A stretch of DNA of 64,000 nt, from positions 28,723 through 92,722 of the forward strand of contig JACQUA010000286.1 in assembly GCA_016210565.1 (NCBI GenBank), read 5' to 3'. The DNA comes from Chloroflexota bacterium. GTDB lineage: Bacteria; Chloroflexota; Dehalococcoidia; JACQUA01. Within the stretch, counting starts at the first letter, position 1. The number at the start of each line of letters is the position of its first letter. Positions 7,870 to 16,562 of the stretch are shown here, piece by piece. Position numbers and translations under genes: made by a program. The notes under the pieces were generated by a model. That model saw nothing but the letters and a program-made list of their open reading frames with translations, did no database searches and was not told the origin of the DNA.

Positions 7870-9501
7870 CTAGCGCAATTTGCTCCTGATGTCAGCTTCC
7901 AGTGCCTTCTTGTCCACTTTCTGTCCCGCAGCTACCATCGGCAATTTGTCGATCACCTCCAGCCGCTCGGGTAACTTGTAGGTCGCGACATCCTTCTCCC
8001 TCAAGAACATAATCATATCATCAAAGGCGAAGTTCTCGCCACTCCTGGGCACCACGTAGGCGCAGGCCTTCTCTCCCATGACCGCGTCGGGCATCTTGAC
8101 TACCGCGGCTTCGAGCACCTTCGGGTGGGTAACCAGCAGTTGCTCGATCTCTGCCGGATAAATATTCTGGCCGCCCCGGATGATGATGTCTTTCTTCCGG
8201 CCGGTGATGACCAGGTTTCCTTTTTCGTCAAAGCGCCCGAGGTCGCCCATGTGGAACCAGCCGTCTTTCGACCACGCGGCCCAGGTGCTCTCCGGGTCGA
8301 GGTAGTATCCTCCCACCCCTCCGGGTCCCCTGACCACGATTTCGCCCACCTCGCCGCGGGGCAGGTCAACATCATTATCGTCAGCAATCTTTATCTCGGC
8401 GCCGGCGTACGGTTTGCCAACGGTACGAAGCCGCTCTTCCAGGGGCTGGTCGATCCGGTGCTCGGCGCCTGTGGAGGCGTCGATGGAGCTATACGCCTGG
8501 GTGATGCGTCCCATTCTGCGTTCCACCTCGCCCCCCAGTTCATACGGCAGCGCGGCGCCCATGCACCAGATACACTTCAGAGACCGCAGGTCATATCTGG
8601 AGAAGCCGGGATAGTCCAGCATCTTCGCCAGTTGCGCCGGCACCGCGGGCAGGAAGGTTACCCTTTCCTTCTGGATGAGCTCCAGAGCCTTCTCCGGTTC
8701 GAACCGTTCCAGGAGCACCACCTTTGCCGCCGTCAGGGCAGCGCCGAAATAGATGGGGCCGTTGGGGCCGCCCTGGGCTGGACCGATGCAGCCGTAGATA
8801 TCGTCGCCGGTCAGCCCGTAGTCCATGGCCCGGTACTTTTCGCGGCACATGGTGGAACAAATCGGGTATTCAATAAATTTGGGGAAGCCGGTGGTGCCGC
8901 TGGTAGACAGGACGAGGGAGAACTCGTGAGCCTGGCACCGGGTGGTCTTCAGGTAGTCCGGCGGGTACTTGTCTTCTACCGGCCGGCGGGCCATCTCCTC
9001 CAGGGAAACCGCCTCCGCGGGAACATCCTCGCCGGCTACGAATATTTCTTTCAGCCAGGGCTTCTCCGTCCGCAATTGGACGGCCATCTGGAAATGGTCG
9101 AAGCCGCGGAAGGTGAGGGGAATGACTATTCCCACCGGGCGGACGCGGTCAATGGTCTCGGCCATCTCTTTGTGGCGGTAGGTGTGCAGCAGGGGAAGGC
9201 AGAGGATGCCGGCTTTTTCGCAGGCGATGCGCAACATGACCGCTTCGGCGCAGTTCGGCAACTGGACAAGGATCAGTTCGTCCTTCTTGATGCCCAGCTC
9301 CAGCAGTCCGAGGGCTATGCGGTCCGTCCAGAGGTTCGCTTCCGCCCAGGTGAGCCTGCGTCGCGAGTCGACCAGGGCCTCTTTGCCCGGATACAGCCGG
9401 GCGTTCCGGTCCCATGCCCCGGCGAAGGTCTCGTCAGACCAGTAGCCCAGCTTCTTGTAATGGGCGATCATTTCAGGGGTGTATCTGGTTGCCTTAGCCA
9501 T
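7870..9501 (-). CDS. AMP-forming acyl/aryl-CoA ligase (ANL superfamily)
   Basis: A 543-residue protein from ATG 9501 (MAKATRYTPEM). The ANL core motifs are visible: the P-loop STSGTTGFPK near residue 205, GDLGRFDEKGN, GRKKDIIIRGGQNIYP (hinge motif), and the C-terminal GQKVDKKAL with the catalytic lysine region. These enzymes adenylate a carboxylic acid and transfer it to CoA. The N-terminal style resembles the dihydroxybenzoate-AMP ligase/cyclohexanecarboxylate-CoA ligase branch, but substrate cannot be assigned. It follows the UbiD-family gene on the same strand with 91 nt between them, which suggests an aromatic or cyclic acid substrate. Confidence 0.9.
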   Translation of the reverse strand: MAKATRYTPEMIAHYKKLGYWSDETFAGAWDRNARLYPGKEALVDSRRRLTWAEANLWTDRIALGLLELGIKKDELILVQLPNCAEAVMLRIACEKAGILCLPLLHTYRHKEMAETIDRVRPVGIVIPLTFRGFDHFQMAVQLRTEKPWLKEIFVAGEDVPAEAVSLEEMARRPVEDKYPPDYLKTTRCQAHEFSLVLSTSGTTGFPKFIEYPICSTMCREKYRAMDYGLTGDDIYGCIGPAQGGPNGPIYFGAALTAAKVVLLERFEPEKALELIQKERVTFLPAVPAQLAKMLDYPGFSRYDLRSLKCIWCMGAALPYELGGEVERRMGRITQAYSSIDASTGAEHRIDQPLEERLRTVGKPYAGAEIKIADDNDVDLPRGEVGEIVVRGPGGVGGYYLDPESTWAAWSKDGWFHMGDLGRFDEKGNLVITGRKKDIIIRGGQNIYPAEIEQLLVTHPKVLEAAVVKMPDAVMGEKACAYVVPRSGENFAFDDMIMFLREKDVATYKLPERLEVIDKLPMVAAGQKVDKKALEADIRSKLR

Positions 9502-9592
9502 AAAGAAAATCAAATATCAAAGACCAAAATGCAAAATGACCGTAGGGGCGAACCGGTGTGTTCGCCCGGTCACGGGCCCCCAGGGCGGCAAG

Positions 9593-11110
9593 TTATCCGC
9601 CGCGCCGCGCCCAGACTTTGGCGAAATCGCTTTGTGTATTCCTGACAGAGGTGAGCTGGGCCGGTGTAAACCACTTCTTCAGGTCCACCTTGTCCACGGG
9701 GTATTTGGCGCGCTGGAAATCGGCCTCCGACCCGTACGGAATCGTGGCGTCCAGGCCCAGGCCGCCCATGTAGGTGCTGCCGGCGACCTCTTTGCCTGTC
9801 AGTCCGACCCTTTCGATGGGCAGCATCGGGGAACCCCTCCCGCCCACGCTGCCCCTCATGATTCCCTTTTCCGGGTTGACCCTGGTGGTGATGGCCCAGA
9901 GCACGTCGTCGGCGCTGTAGATATCAATGTCCTCGTCAACCACCACCACCAGGTACAGGCCCTGAGTGGCGCCGAAGGCGGCGGTGATCAGGTTGCGCTG
10001 GTAGGACTCATCCCCCGGACGCCTCTTCTTGACCTGGAAGACCACGCCGGCCCGGGGGGTGATAGCGTGAAGAATGTTCACATCCACCACGAAGCCGGGG
10101 ATGAGGCGGTTGGCCATTTCATAGAAGCAGGCTTCGCGCCAGATGGCGCAAAGGTCGTCGCCCTCGAAGGAGTGCGCCAGGGGGGTGAAGAAGATGGGCC
10201 GATCCTTGCGGTGGGTGATGGCCGTGGCCTGGAACTTGAAGCCCTTGATGGCGCGGCCCATATATCCCGGCCACTCCGGGAAAAAGGGGGCCACGGCATA
10301 TTTGTCCAGCTTCTCGGCCTCGTCCGTCTCCCAGACCCGCTGGGCGGTATCGAAATAGCCCTCGATCACCCATTCTGCCTCGGCGATGGAATAGGCGTCC
10401 ACGGTCTTCGCCCTGACGATGTCCACCGGGAATCCCTGGAGACCGCCGGCGATGGCCGCTTTGTCCGTGCCTTTCGGAATGATCAGGGGCATCACCGTGC
10501 CGCCGGCGATGACCATTACCGCCGGGGGAGTGCCGATGTTGATGGTGGCGGGGACTTTCTGGCCGCGGTGCTCCATGAGCGTCTCGCCCAGGTGGGTGCC
10601 GTAGAAGGCGTGGACGCCGGACCAGTTCTTCCCCCGGAAGCTCATCCGGTTGAAAGAGAGATGGGTGCCGCCGAAGAAGTAGTCCGGGCCGATGAACGTG
10701 TTGCCCCCGCCCAGCATCCTCCCCCCGTCGTACTCGGTGTGTTTGATCAGGGGCATCGTCGCCGGGACGTCGATGTTCTCCGTGATGACGGCTTCCTGGC
10801 AGGGGGCATGTTCCACCACCCGGGGTGGAATGGGTTTCTTCATCCCCTGCAGAATCTTGAACTTAATATCTCTGTACTGCCCGGCGCCGAAGAGTCTGGC
10901 CACCCTTTCCCGCCGGGCGAAGATGTTGGCGATGTCCCGCACCCCGGGATAGCCCTCAATGTTGTTGAACAGAAGGGCCGGGCCGTTTTCCAGGGCCATC
11001 TGGATGCCGGAGATGTCGTAGATGGGGCTTACCGGTCTTTCGACTTCCAGAATCTCGTTATTTTCCCGGAGAAAGCCAACGGCATTTCTGAGGCTGATAA
11101 GGTGTTTCAA
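9593..11110 (-). CDS. UbiD-family (prenylated-FMN) decarboxylase
   Basis: A 505-residue protein. I place the start at TTG 11110 (LKHLISLRNAVGF), because GGAGGT lies 5 nt upstream; an open frame extends to 11227 but its translation lacks family features. UbiD features include the GGTHLSFNRM region, the IAGGTVMPLIIPKG-like beta region and the EAEWVIEGY segment, where the conserved glutamates of the prFMN active site fall. UbiD enzymes reversibly (de)carboxylate aromatic or unsaturated acids. No UbiX flavin prenyltransferase is in the window. It is followed by a CoA ligase, and iorA starts divergently 250 nt away, so the pair probably handles an aryl acid. Confidence 0.92.
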   Translation of the reverse strand: MKHLISLRNAVGFLRENNEILEVERPVSPIYDISGIQMALENGPALLFNNIEGYPGVRDIANIFARRERVARLFGAGQYRDIKFKILQGMKKPIPPRVVEHAPCQEAVITENIDVPATMPLIKHTEYDGGRMLGGGNTFIGPDYFFGGTHLSFNRMSFRGKNWSGVHAFYGTHLGETLMEHRGQKVPATINIGTPPAVMVIAGGTVMPLIIPKGTDKAAIAGGLQGFPVDIVRAKTVDAYSIAEAEWVIEGYFDTAQRVWETDEAEKLDKYAVAPFFPEWPGYMGRAIKGFKFQATAITHRKDRPIFFTPLAHSFEGDDLCAIWREACFYEMANRLIPGFVVDVNILHAITPRAGVVFQVKKRRPGDESYQRNLITAAFGATQGLYLVVVVDEDIDIYSADDVLWAITTRVNPEKGIMRGSVGGRGSPMLPIERVGLTGKEVAGSTYMGGLGLDATIPYGSEADFQRAKYPVDKVDLKKWFTPAQLTSVRNTQSDFAKVWARRGG

Positions 11111-11277
11111 TCGGTACCTCCAGAACTGGTGCAACGGTTTCGACAGTTGCCGCAATGCGGCAAATTGCGCGAGGGCGCCGGGGGGGCGCTGCGAAGAATC
11201 ATAATTCCCGTCCCCTTCGTTTGTCAATTCCAGGTGTTGTTGGCGCCAGGGAGCGGCGAAAGTCTTTTGTAAGGGGT

Positions 11278-11307
11278 TTGTAGGGAATGTGATAGGTGTG
11301 ATACAAT
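11278..11307 (+). promoter_or_regulatory. Possible promoter for iorA
   Basis: TTGTAG (-35, weak) and TACAAT (-10, one mismatch) are 18 bp apart, ending about 52 nt before the iorA start. Confidence 0.35.
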
Positions 11308-11359
11308 TTCGCAGTTACCGGTCCTCATACTTTCGGCGTACTTACCACATCACATCTTC

Positions 11360-13216
11360 ATGGCAAAGCTACTGTCGGGAAACGAGGCGCTGGCCCTGGG
11401 CGCTTACCGCGCCGGGGTCAAGGTAGCTGCCGCCTACCCTGGCACCCCATCCAGCGAGATACTGGAAACCCTGGCGAAATTCAAAGATATCTACGCCGAA
11501 TGGTCCGTCAACGAAAAGGTGGCCATGGAGGTAGCGATGGGGGCCTGCTACGCTGGGGCCCGGGCCCTGGTTTCCATGAAGCAGGTGGGGCTTAACGTAG
11601 CCAGCGACCCGTTCATGGCGGTGTCCACCACCGGCGTCAATGCGGGTCTCGTGGTCATCAGCGCCGACGATCCCGGCATCCACAGCTCCCAGGACGAGCA
11701 GGACAACCGCCACTACGCCCCTTTTGCCAAAGTGCCCATGCTGGAACCCAGCGACAGCCAGGAAGCCTGCGAGTTCATGGCCCTGGCTTACGATATGAGC
11801 GAGCGGTTTGACACGCCGGTGCTGGTGCGCACGACCACGCGGGTGTCTCATTCCAAGTCGGTGGTCCGGGCAATCCCCCTTGATCCCCCTTTTGCAAAGG
11901 GGGAGAGGTTGGAAATCCCCCTTAATCCCCCTTTGCGAAAGGGGGAAAGAGGGTTCAGGCGCGACCTGGCGAAGTACGTCATGCTGCCCACCAGCGCCAG
12001 GATGAGGCGACCTCTCATCGAAGAGCGCCTGGTCAATCTGGCCGGATTCGCCGAGACCGTCCCGGTCAACCAGGTCTTCTCGGGTGACCCCAGCCTGGGG
12101 ATCGTTACCAGCGGCATCGCCTACCAGTACGCCCGCGAAGTCTTCCCGAAGGCTTCCTTTCTCAAGCTGGGCATGACCTATCCCCTGCCGCGGCGCCTGA
12201 TTGCGGATTTCGCCGCCACGGTAGACCGGCTGCTGGTCATCGAGGAGCTGGACCCTTTCCTGGAACAGGCCATTCTGGCTATGGGGATCAGGGTCGCCGG
12301 CAAGGAGTTCGTTCCCCGGACGGGGGAGTTGAACCCCGGCATCATCGAGGAGGCCGCTCACAAAGCCGGTCTCCTCAAGCGGCCGAGGCGCAAGACTGAA
12401 CCGGCGCTGGTCCTGCCCAAGAGGCCGCCGCTTCTCTGCGCCGGTTGTCCTCACGCCGCGACGTTCTTTGTTCTCAGCACCTTGGGACAGCGCGCCCGGC
12501 TGCCCGGTTCGAAAAGCGATGTACCAGGAGAGTCCGGGCTGGTCATCACCGGGGATATCGGTTGCTATACCCTGGGCGCTTATCCGCCCTACGATGCCAT
12601 GGATACCTGCGGCTGCATGGGCGCCAGCATCGGGGCCGCGATGGGGATGGAGAAGGCAGGCATAAAGAGGAAGAGTAAGGTAGTGGCCGTTATCGGCGAT
12701 TCCACCTTCATGCACTCCGGGATAACGCCCCTGGTCAACGCGGTCTACAACCAGGGCAAGATAACCGTGATTATCCTGGACAACAGCACCACGGCCATGA
12801 CCGGTCACCAGCCCCATCCCGGCACCGGCGTCTCGGCGCAGGGACAGCCCACTCAGGCCGTCTATCTGGAAAGCCTCATCCGGGGAATGGGAGTAAGCGA
12901 ACTGAAGGTGGTGAATGCTTTTGATATCAGGGAAATCAGGAGCGCCATCAGGAACGCTGTGAATAGCGACCAGCTTTCGGTGGTCATTGCCCGAGGCGCC
13001 TGCTCGGTGCGACTGCCCGGCGGGGTCAATCCCAGGGCTGTAGACGATAACAAGTGCGACCAGTGCGGCGTCTGTATTCTCATCGGCTGCCCCGCCATCC
13101 GTACCGAAAGCGGAGAGGCATTGATCGAAGGGTCTCTTTGCGTCGGCGACCCCTGCGGCCTGTGCGAGAGCATTTGCCCGAAGAAGGCGATAGGGAAAGT
13201 AGCGAGTAGTGAGTAG
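11360..13216 (+). CDS. iorA: Indolepyruvate ferredoxin oxidoreductase, alpha subunit
   Basis: A 618-residue protein. The N-terminal GNEALALGAYRAGVKVAA and YPGTPSSEI belong to the pyrimidine-binding domain of thiamine-dependent 2-oxoacid:ferredoxin oxidoreductases. The central GDIGCYTLGAYPPYDAMDTC and VIGDSTFMHSG stretches form the TPP-binding domain. The C-terminus has an IorA-type 8-cysteine ferredoxin domain (CDQCGVCILIGCP and CGLCESICPKK) for two [4Fe-4S] clusters. With IorB it oxidises aryl 2-oxoacids from aromatic amino acids to aryl-acetyl-CoA and reduces ferredoxin. Oddly, residues about 171-200 are encoded by a palindromic dispersed repeat inserted in frame. iorB follows after a 171-nt repeat-bearing gap. 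Confidence 0.95.
   Translation: MAKLLSGNEALALGAYRAGVKVAAAYPGTPSSEILETLAKFKDIYAEWSVNEKVAMEVAMGACYAGARALVSMKQVGLNVASDPFMAVSTTGVNAGLVVISADDPGIHSSQDEQDNRHYAPFAKVPMLEPSDSQEACEFMALAYDMSERFDTPVLVRTTTRVSHSKSVVRAIPLDPPFAKGERLEIPLNPPLRKGERGFRRDLAKYVMLPTSARMRRPLIEERLVNLAGFAETVPVNQVFSGDPSLGIVTSGIAYQYAREVFPKASFLKLGMTYPLPRRLIADFAATVDRLLVIEELDPFLEQAILAMGIRVAGKEFVPRTGELNPGIIEEAAHKAGLLKRPRRKTEPALVLPKRPPLLCAGCPHAATFFVLSTLGQRARLPGSKSDVPGESGLVITGDIGCYTLGAYPPYDAMDTCGCMGASIGAAMGMEKAGIKRKSKVVAVIGDSTFMHSGITPLVNAVYNQGKITVIILDNSTTAMTGHQPHPGTGVSAQGQPTQAVYLESLIRGMGVSELKVVNAFDIREIRSAIRNAVNSDQLSVVIARGACSVRLPGGVNPRAVDDNKCDQCGVCILIGCPAIRTESGEALIEGSLCVGDPCGLCESICPKKAIGKVASSE
11871..11960. repeat. Palindromic repeat (family R7) inserted in frame inside iorA
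   Basis: Two related hairpin units, AATCCCCCTTGATCCCCCTT..AAGGGGGA and AATCCCCCTTAATCCCCCTT..AAAGGGGGA, lie inside the coding sequence between SHSKSVV and RRDLAKYVMLP. They add about 30 residues, including IPLDPPFAKGE and IPLNPPLRKGE. Intergenic relatives lie at 34606-34645, 38238-38300 and 42400-42435. Confidence 0.85.
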
Positions 13217-13387
13217 CGAGTAGTGAGTAGTGAGTAGCGGCACGGCGCCCCGTGCCCTGCGGGGAACCGAAAACCACGAATCAACACGAATTGACACGAG
13301 TGTGTCCGGTCCTTTCAATTCGTGTCCATTAGCGTTCATTGGTCGTTCAATGTTTCCCTTCCCACCGCCTGCACGACTTGATAGTTA

Positions 13388-13987
13388 GTGAACTTGCTTG
13401 TGAAAAAGATAAACATCCTTATCGCCGGGGTGGGGGGGCAGGGGATTGTCCTGTGCAGCGACATCCTGGGCGACGCGGCCATCGCAGCGGGCTATGATGT
13501 CAAGAAGACCGATACCCTGGGCATGGCCCAGCGCGGGGGCAGCGTGGTCAGCCACGTCAGGATCGCCGAAAAGGTGTGGTCCCCTTTGATCCCCGAGGGC
13601 GAGGTTGACCTGCTGCTGGCCTTCGAAAAACTGGAGGCGGCTTCCTGGGTGCACTACCTGCGGAGGCAGGCAAAGGTGATCGTCAACGACTATGCCCTGC
13701 CGCCGCTTTCGGTAAGCCTGGGCACGGCCACGTATCCGTCTGACCTTGAGATACAGGCTGTGCTGAAACAGCGGACAGACAGGGTCTTCTTCCTCGAAGG
13801 CAGCCGGCGCTCCCGGGAGCTGGGCGACGCGCGGGTCATCGGGTCGTTCATGCTGGGCTGCGCCTCCGGCTATTTGCCCCTGAAGACGGCCGTCTTGAGG
13901 GAGGTCATCGCCGGGAAGGTCCCGGAGAAGTCCCGGGAGTTGAACCTCAAGGCGTTTGATGAGGGGAGAAAGGTGACAAAGAGTTGA
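13388..13987 (+). CDS. iorB: Indolepyruvate ferredoxin oxidoreductase, beta subunit
   Basis: A protein of about 195-199 residues, the usual length of IorB. It opens with INILIAGVGGQGIVL, the glycine-rich signature of the gamma-type domain of 2-oxoacid:ferredoxin oxidoreductases, and carries GMAQRGGSVVSHVRI, also diagnostic. GTG 13388 and GTG 13400 are both possible starts, and neither has a strong ribosome site. The protein completes the IorAB heterodimer. The gap to iorA contains GTAGTGAGTAGCGAGTAG repeats, so co-transcription is likely but not certain. Confidence 0.93.
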   Translation: MNLLVKKINILIAGVGGQGIVLCSDILGDAAIAAGYDVKKTDTLGMAQRGGSVVSHVRIAEKVWSPLIPEGEVDLLLAFEKLEAASWVHYLRRQAKVIVNDYALPPLSVSLGTATYPSDLEIQAVLKQRTDRVFFLEGSRRSRELGDARVIGSFMLGCASGYLPLKTAVLREVIAGKVPEKSRELNLKAFDEGRKVTKS

Positions 13988-13994
13988 GACCTGT

Positions 13995-14172
13995 GTAGGG
14001 TGGGTTAAGCGCAGCAGGGGAGTTGCTGGGGTTGGGGTGGCTGCGCGAACCCACCATTTGAAACAACCAATGACGAAATCCGAATGAATAATCCAGAACC
14101 AATGAAGAATCGAGGTGGGTTCGCGCAGCCGCCTCCGCATTCTACATCCGCCACTGTGCTTAACCCACCCTG
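13995..14172. repeat. MITE-like palindromic element, family R1, copy A
   Basis: Begins GTAGGGTGGGTTAAGC and ends with the near inverse GCTTAACCCACCCTGC, with internal GCGCGAACCCACC and GGTGGGTTCGCGCAG arms. About 178 bp, intergenic between iorB and the acyl-CoA synthetase gene. Confidence 0.8.
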
Positions 14173-14233
14173 CTGTGCTCACACGCGGGACGCCTGTACC
14201 GGTTGACAGGCATCTTGTTAAGGTGGTAATCTA

Positions 14234-16168
14234 ATGGCCGTTGCCCAACTGGAACAGGGAGAGGCTATAACGGTGCTGGCCAGAAATACCATCCCCCAGA
14301 TCATCCGGGCCAACCGGGAGAAATGGGGCTCCCGGACTGCCATGTGCATGAAGCGCTTCGGCATCTGGCAGAGATATAGCTGGGAAGATTACTACCAGAA
14401 CGTCAAGCATCTGTCCCTCGGACTGATCGGTCTGGGGCTGAAAGCAGGGGATGTGGTGGCCATTATCGGGGACAACGAGCCGGAATGGTTCTGGGGGGAA
14501 TTCGCCGTTCAGGCGGCGGGCGGCATCGCCACCGGCGCTTTTGTCGATTCTGTCCCTTCGGAGGTCAAGTACATCGCCACTCATTCCGGGGCCAGGTTCG
14601 CCATTGTCAACGACCAGGAGCAGAGCGATAAGTTCCTCGCCGTCAAAGATGAATTGCCCGGCCTGCAAAAGATCATCTACTGGGACCCCAAGGGTCTGCG
14701 GAACTACGATGACCCCCTCCTCATCAGCTTCGACAGGGTGATCGCCGCCGGCAAAGAATACGCCGCCGGCCACCCGGGCCTTTTTGAAAGGAACGTCGAG
14801 GCCGGCAAAGTCGACGATATCGCCTTCATCTACTATACGTCGGGGACCACCGGTCTCCCCAAGGGCGCGGTGCTGACCCACCGGGCGCTGATAACTACGG
14901 CCCAGGGGTTCGTCAGCCGTTATCCCCTCAACGAAAACGACGACCTGATTTCCAATTTCCCCGCGGCCTGGGTCGGGGACAGCTATTTCGCCACCATCCC
15001 GCATCTCCTCACCGGGGCCAAGCTGAATTTCCCAGAGGAGCCGGAGACCATAGCCGAAGACACCCGGGAGATCGGCCCCAATTTCGTTATCTACGGCCCG
15101 CGGCAGTGGGAAAGCCTGGTCAGCCAGATCCAGGTCAAGATGATCGATGCCGGTTGGTTGAAAAGGCTGGCGTACAATCTGTTCATGCCGGTCGGCCATA
15201 AAATGGCGGAGTACAGCTTTGAGGGGAAAAGACCGGACCCCTTCTGGCGCATCATTCATGGCGTGGCCTACCTGGTGCTTTTCCGGCCTCTCAAAGACCA
15301 GCTCGGGCTGAGCAAGGTGCGTTTCGCCGTTACCGGCAGCTCGGTGCTCAGCCTGGATACCTTCAAGTTCATCCACGCCATCGGCATCGAGCTGAGACAG
15401 AACTATGCCAGCACCGAAGCCGGGTTCATCTCCTCGCACAGCAAGGGTGAAATCCATTTTGAGAGCGTGGGGCGGCCGGCCCTGGGCGCCGAAATAAGAA
15501 TCACCGCCGAAGGCGAGCTCCTGGTCCGGAGCGCCTGCATGTTCACCGGCTACTACCGCGATCCCCAGAAGACGGCCGCCTCGCTCACCGGCGGCTGGTA
15601 CCGGACCGGCGACGCTGTCAATGTCGATGCCAGCGGCCATCTGATCTTCATGGACCGCCTGGAACACATGGAGGAACTGAGTTCGGGGGTCAAGTACGCT
15701 CCCCAGTACATCGAGGGACGGCTCAGGTTCAGCCCCTATATCAAGGACGCCATGGTGGTCGGCGGCAAGGACCGGCCGTTTGTTACCGCCATCGTAAACA
15801 TAGACTTCACCACCGTGAGCAAGTGGGCGGAGCGCAACCATATCGCCTATACCACCTACGTGGACCTCTCCCAGAGAGAGGAGGTGGCGCGCCTGGTGGA
15901 GAAGGACATCGTCCGCGTTAATAGCTACCTGCCCGAGCCGGCCCGTGTAAGGAGGTTTGTGCTCCTGCAGAAGGAATTCGACCCCGACGAGGCGGAGCTT
16001 ACCCGGACGCGCAAGATCCGGCGCGGATTCATGCAGGAGCGGTACCGGGAACTGATCACCGCCATGTACGAAGGCAAGAACGAAGTCCAGGTCGATACTT
16101 CGGTGACCTACCGCGACGGCCGCAAGGGGACCATGACGACGAGCATAAAGATAAGGACCGTGAAGTAA
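14234..16168 (+). CDS. Long-chain-type acyl-CoA synthetase (AMP-forming)
   Basis: A 644-residue member of the FadD/FAA1-like branch of the ANL superfamily. Motifs seen are the P-loop YYTSGTTGLPKGAVLTH near residue 200, YASTEAG, GWYRTGDAVNVDASGHL, FMDRLEHM and, near the C-terminus, TRTRKIRRGF, where the usual catalytic-lysine segment sits. It activates a carboxylic acid to its CoA thioester. The N-terminal WQRYSWEDYYQNVKHLSLGL is typical of the long-chain group. A GGTGGT-type ribosome site precedes the ATG. The next genes are LivH and LivM permeases; this ligase-Liv pairing is often seen where acids or aromatic compounds are imported and activated. Confidence 0.92.
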   Translation: MAVAQLEQGEAITVLARNTIPQIIRANREKWGSRTAMCMKRFGIWQRYSWEDYYQNVKHLSLGLIGLGLKAGDVVAIIGDNEPEWFWGEFAVQAAGGIATGAFVDSVPSEVKYIATHSGARFAIVNDQEQSDKFLAVKDELPGLQKIIYWDPKGLRNYDDPLLISFDRVIAAGKEYAAGHPGLFERNVEAGKVDDIAFIYYTSGTTGLPKGAVLTHRALITTAQGFVSRYPLNENDDLISNFPAAWVGDSYFATIPHLLTGAKLNFPEEPETIAEDTREIGPNFVIYGPRQWESLVSQIQVKMIDAGWLKRLAYNLFMPVGHKMAEYSFEGKRPDPFWRIIHGVAYLVLFRPLKDQLGLSKVRFAVTGSSVLSLDTFKFIHAIGIELRQNYASTEAGFISSHSKGEIHFESVGRPALGAEIRITAEGELLVRSACMFTGYYRDPQKTAASLTGGWYRTGDAVNVDASGHLIFMDRLEHMEELSSGVKYAPQYIEGRLRFSPYIKDAMVVGGKDRPFVTAIVNIDFTTVSKWAERNHIAYTTYVDLSQREEVARLVEKDIVRVNSYLPEPARVRRFVLLQKEFDPDEAELTRTRKIRRGFMQERYRELITAMYEGKNEVQVDTSVTYRDGRKGTMTTSIKIRTVK

Positions 16169-16541
16169 GAAATTCCGAATTCCAAAATCCAAGCTCCAAA
16201 CAAATTCGAAAGAATCCAAGAATCAAAACCCAAGAGTCAAAATAACAAATGAAAATGCAAAATGGCTGTCGGCTGTCGGCCACCGGTTGTCTGAAGGCAG
16301 CCGCCAATGACCCTATCTGCGGGCAGCCGAACGCTGATTGCCGATGGCTGAACGCTGAGACGTTGCTCCGAAAATGTCACCCTGAGCGCAGTCAAAGGGT
16401 CTTTCGTCCCCGCCAGTCCGAAAGATTCTTCGACTACGCTCGCTTCGCTCAGAATGACAGCGCACGCCATTTTCATCGTTCATTGTCCCGACTGGTCCCG
16501 AAGGCGGATTGTTATTGATTTGTCATTTTGCATTTTGATTT
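16169..16541. repeat. Intergenic repeats (R6 snippets and an R2 palindrome)
   Basis: AATTCCGAATTCCAAAATCC-type snippets lie at 16170-16250. An R2 palindrome at about 16374-16462 starts TGTCACCCTGAGCG and ends CGCTCAGAATGACA, with the AAGGGTCTTTC and GAAAGATTCTTCGAC arms between. No gene was recognised. Confidence 0.75.
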
Positions 16542-16562
16542 TTGATATTTGAATTTGTCCCC

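Noticed and set aside
11369..13339. 656-codon open frame on the minus strand opposite iorA
   Set aside because: It is the antisense shadow of iorA in GC-rich DNA; its translation has no domain features.
14231..16219. 662-codon open frame on the minus strand opposite the acyl-CoA synthetase
   Set aside because: Shadow of a gene with clear ANL motifs; no recognisable protein features.
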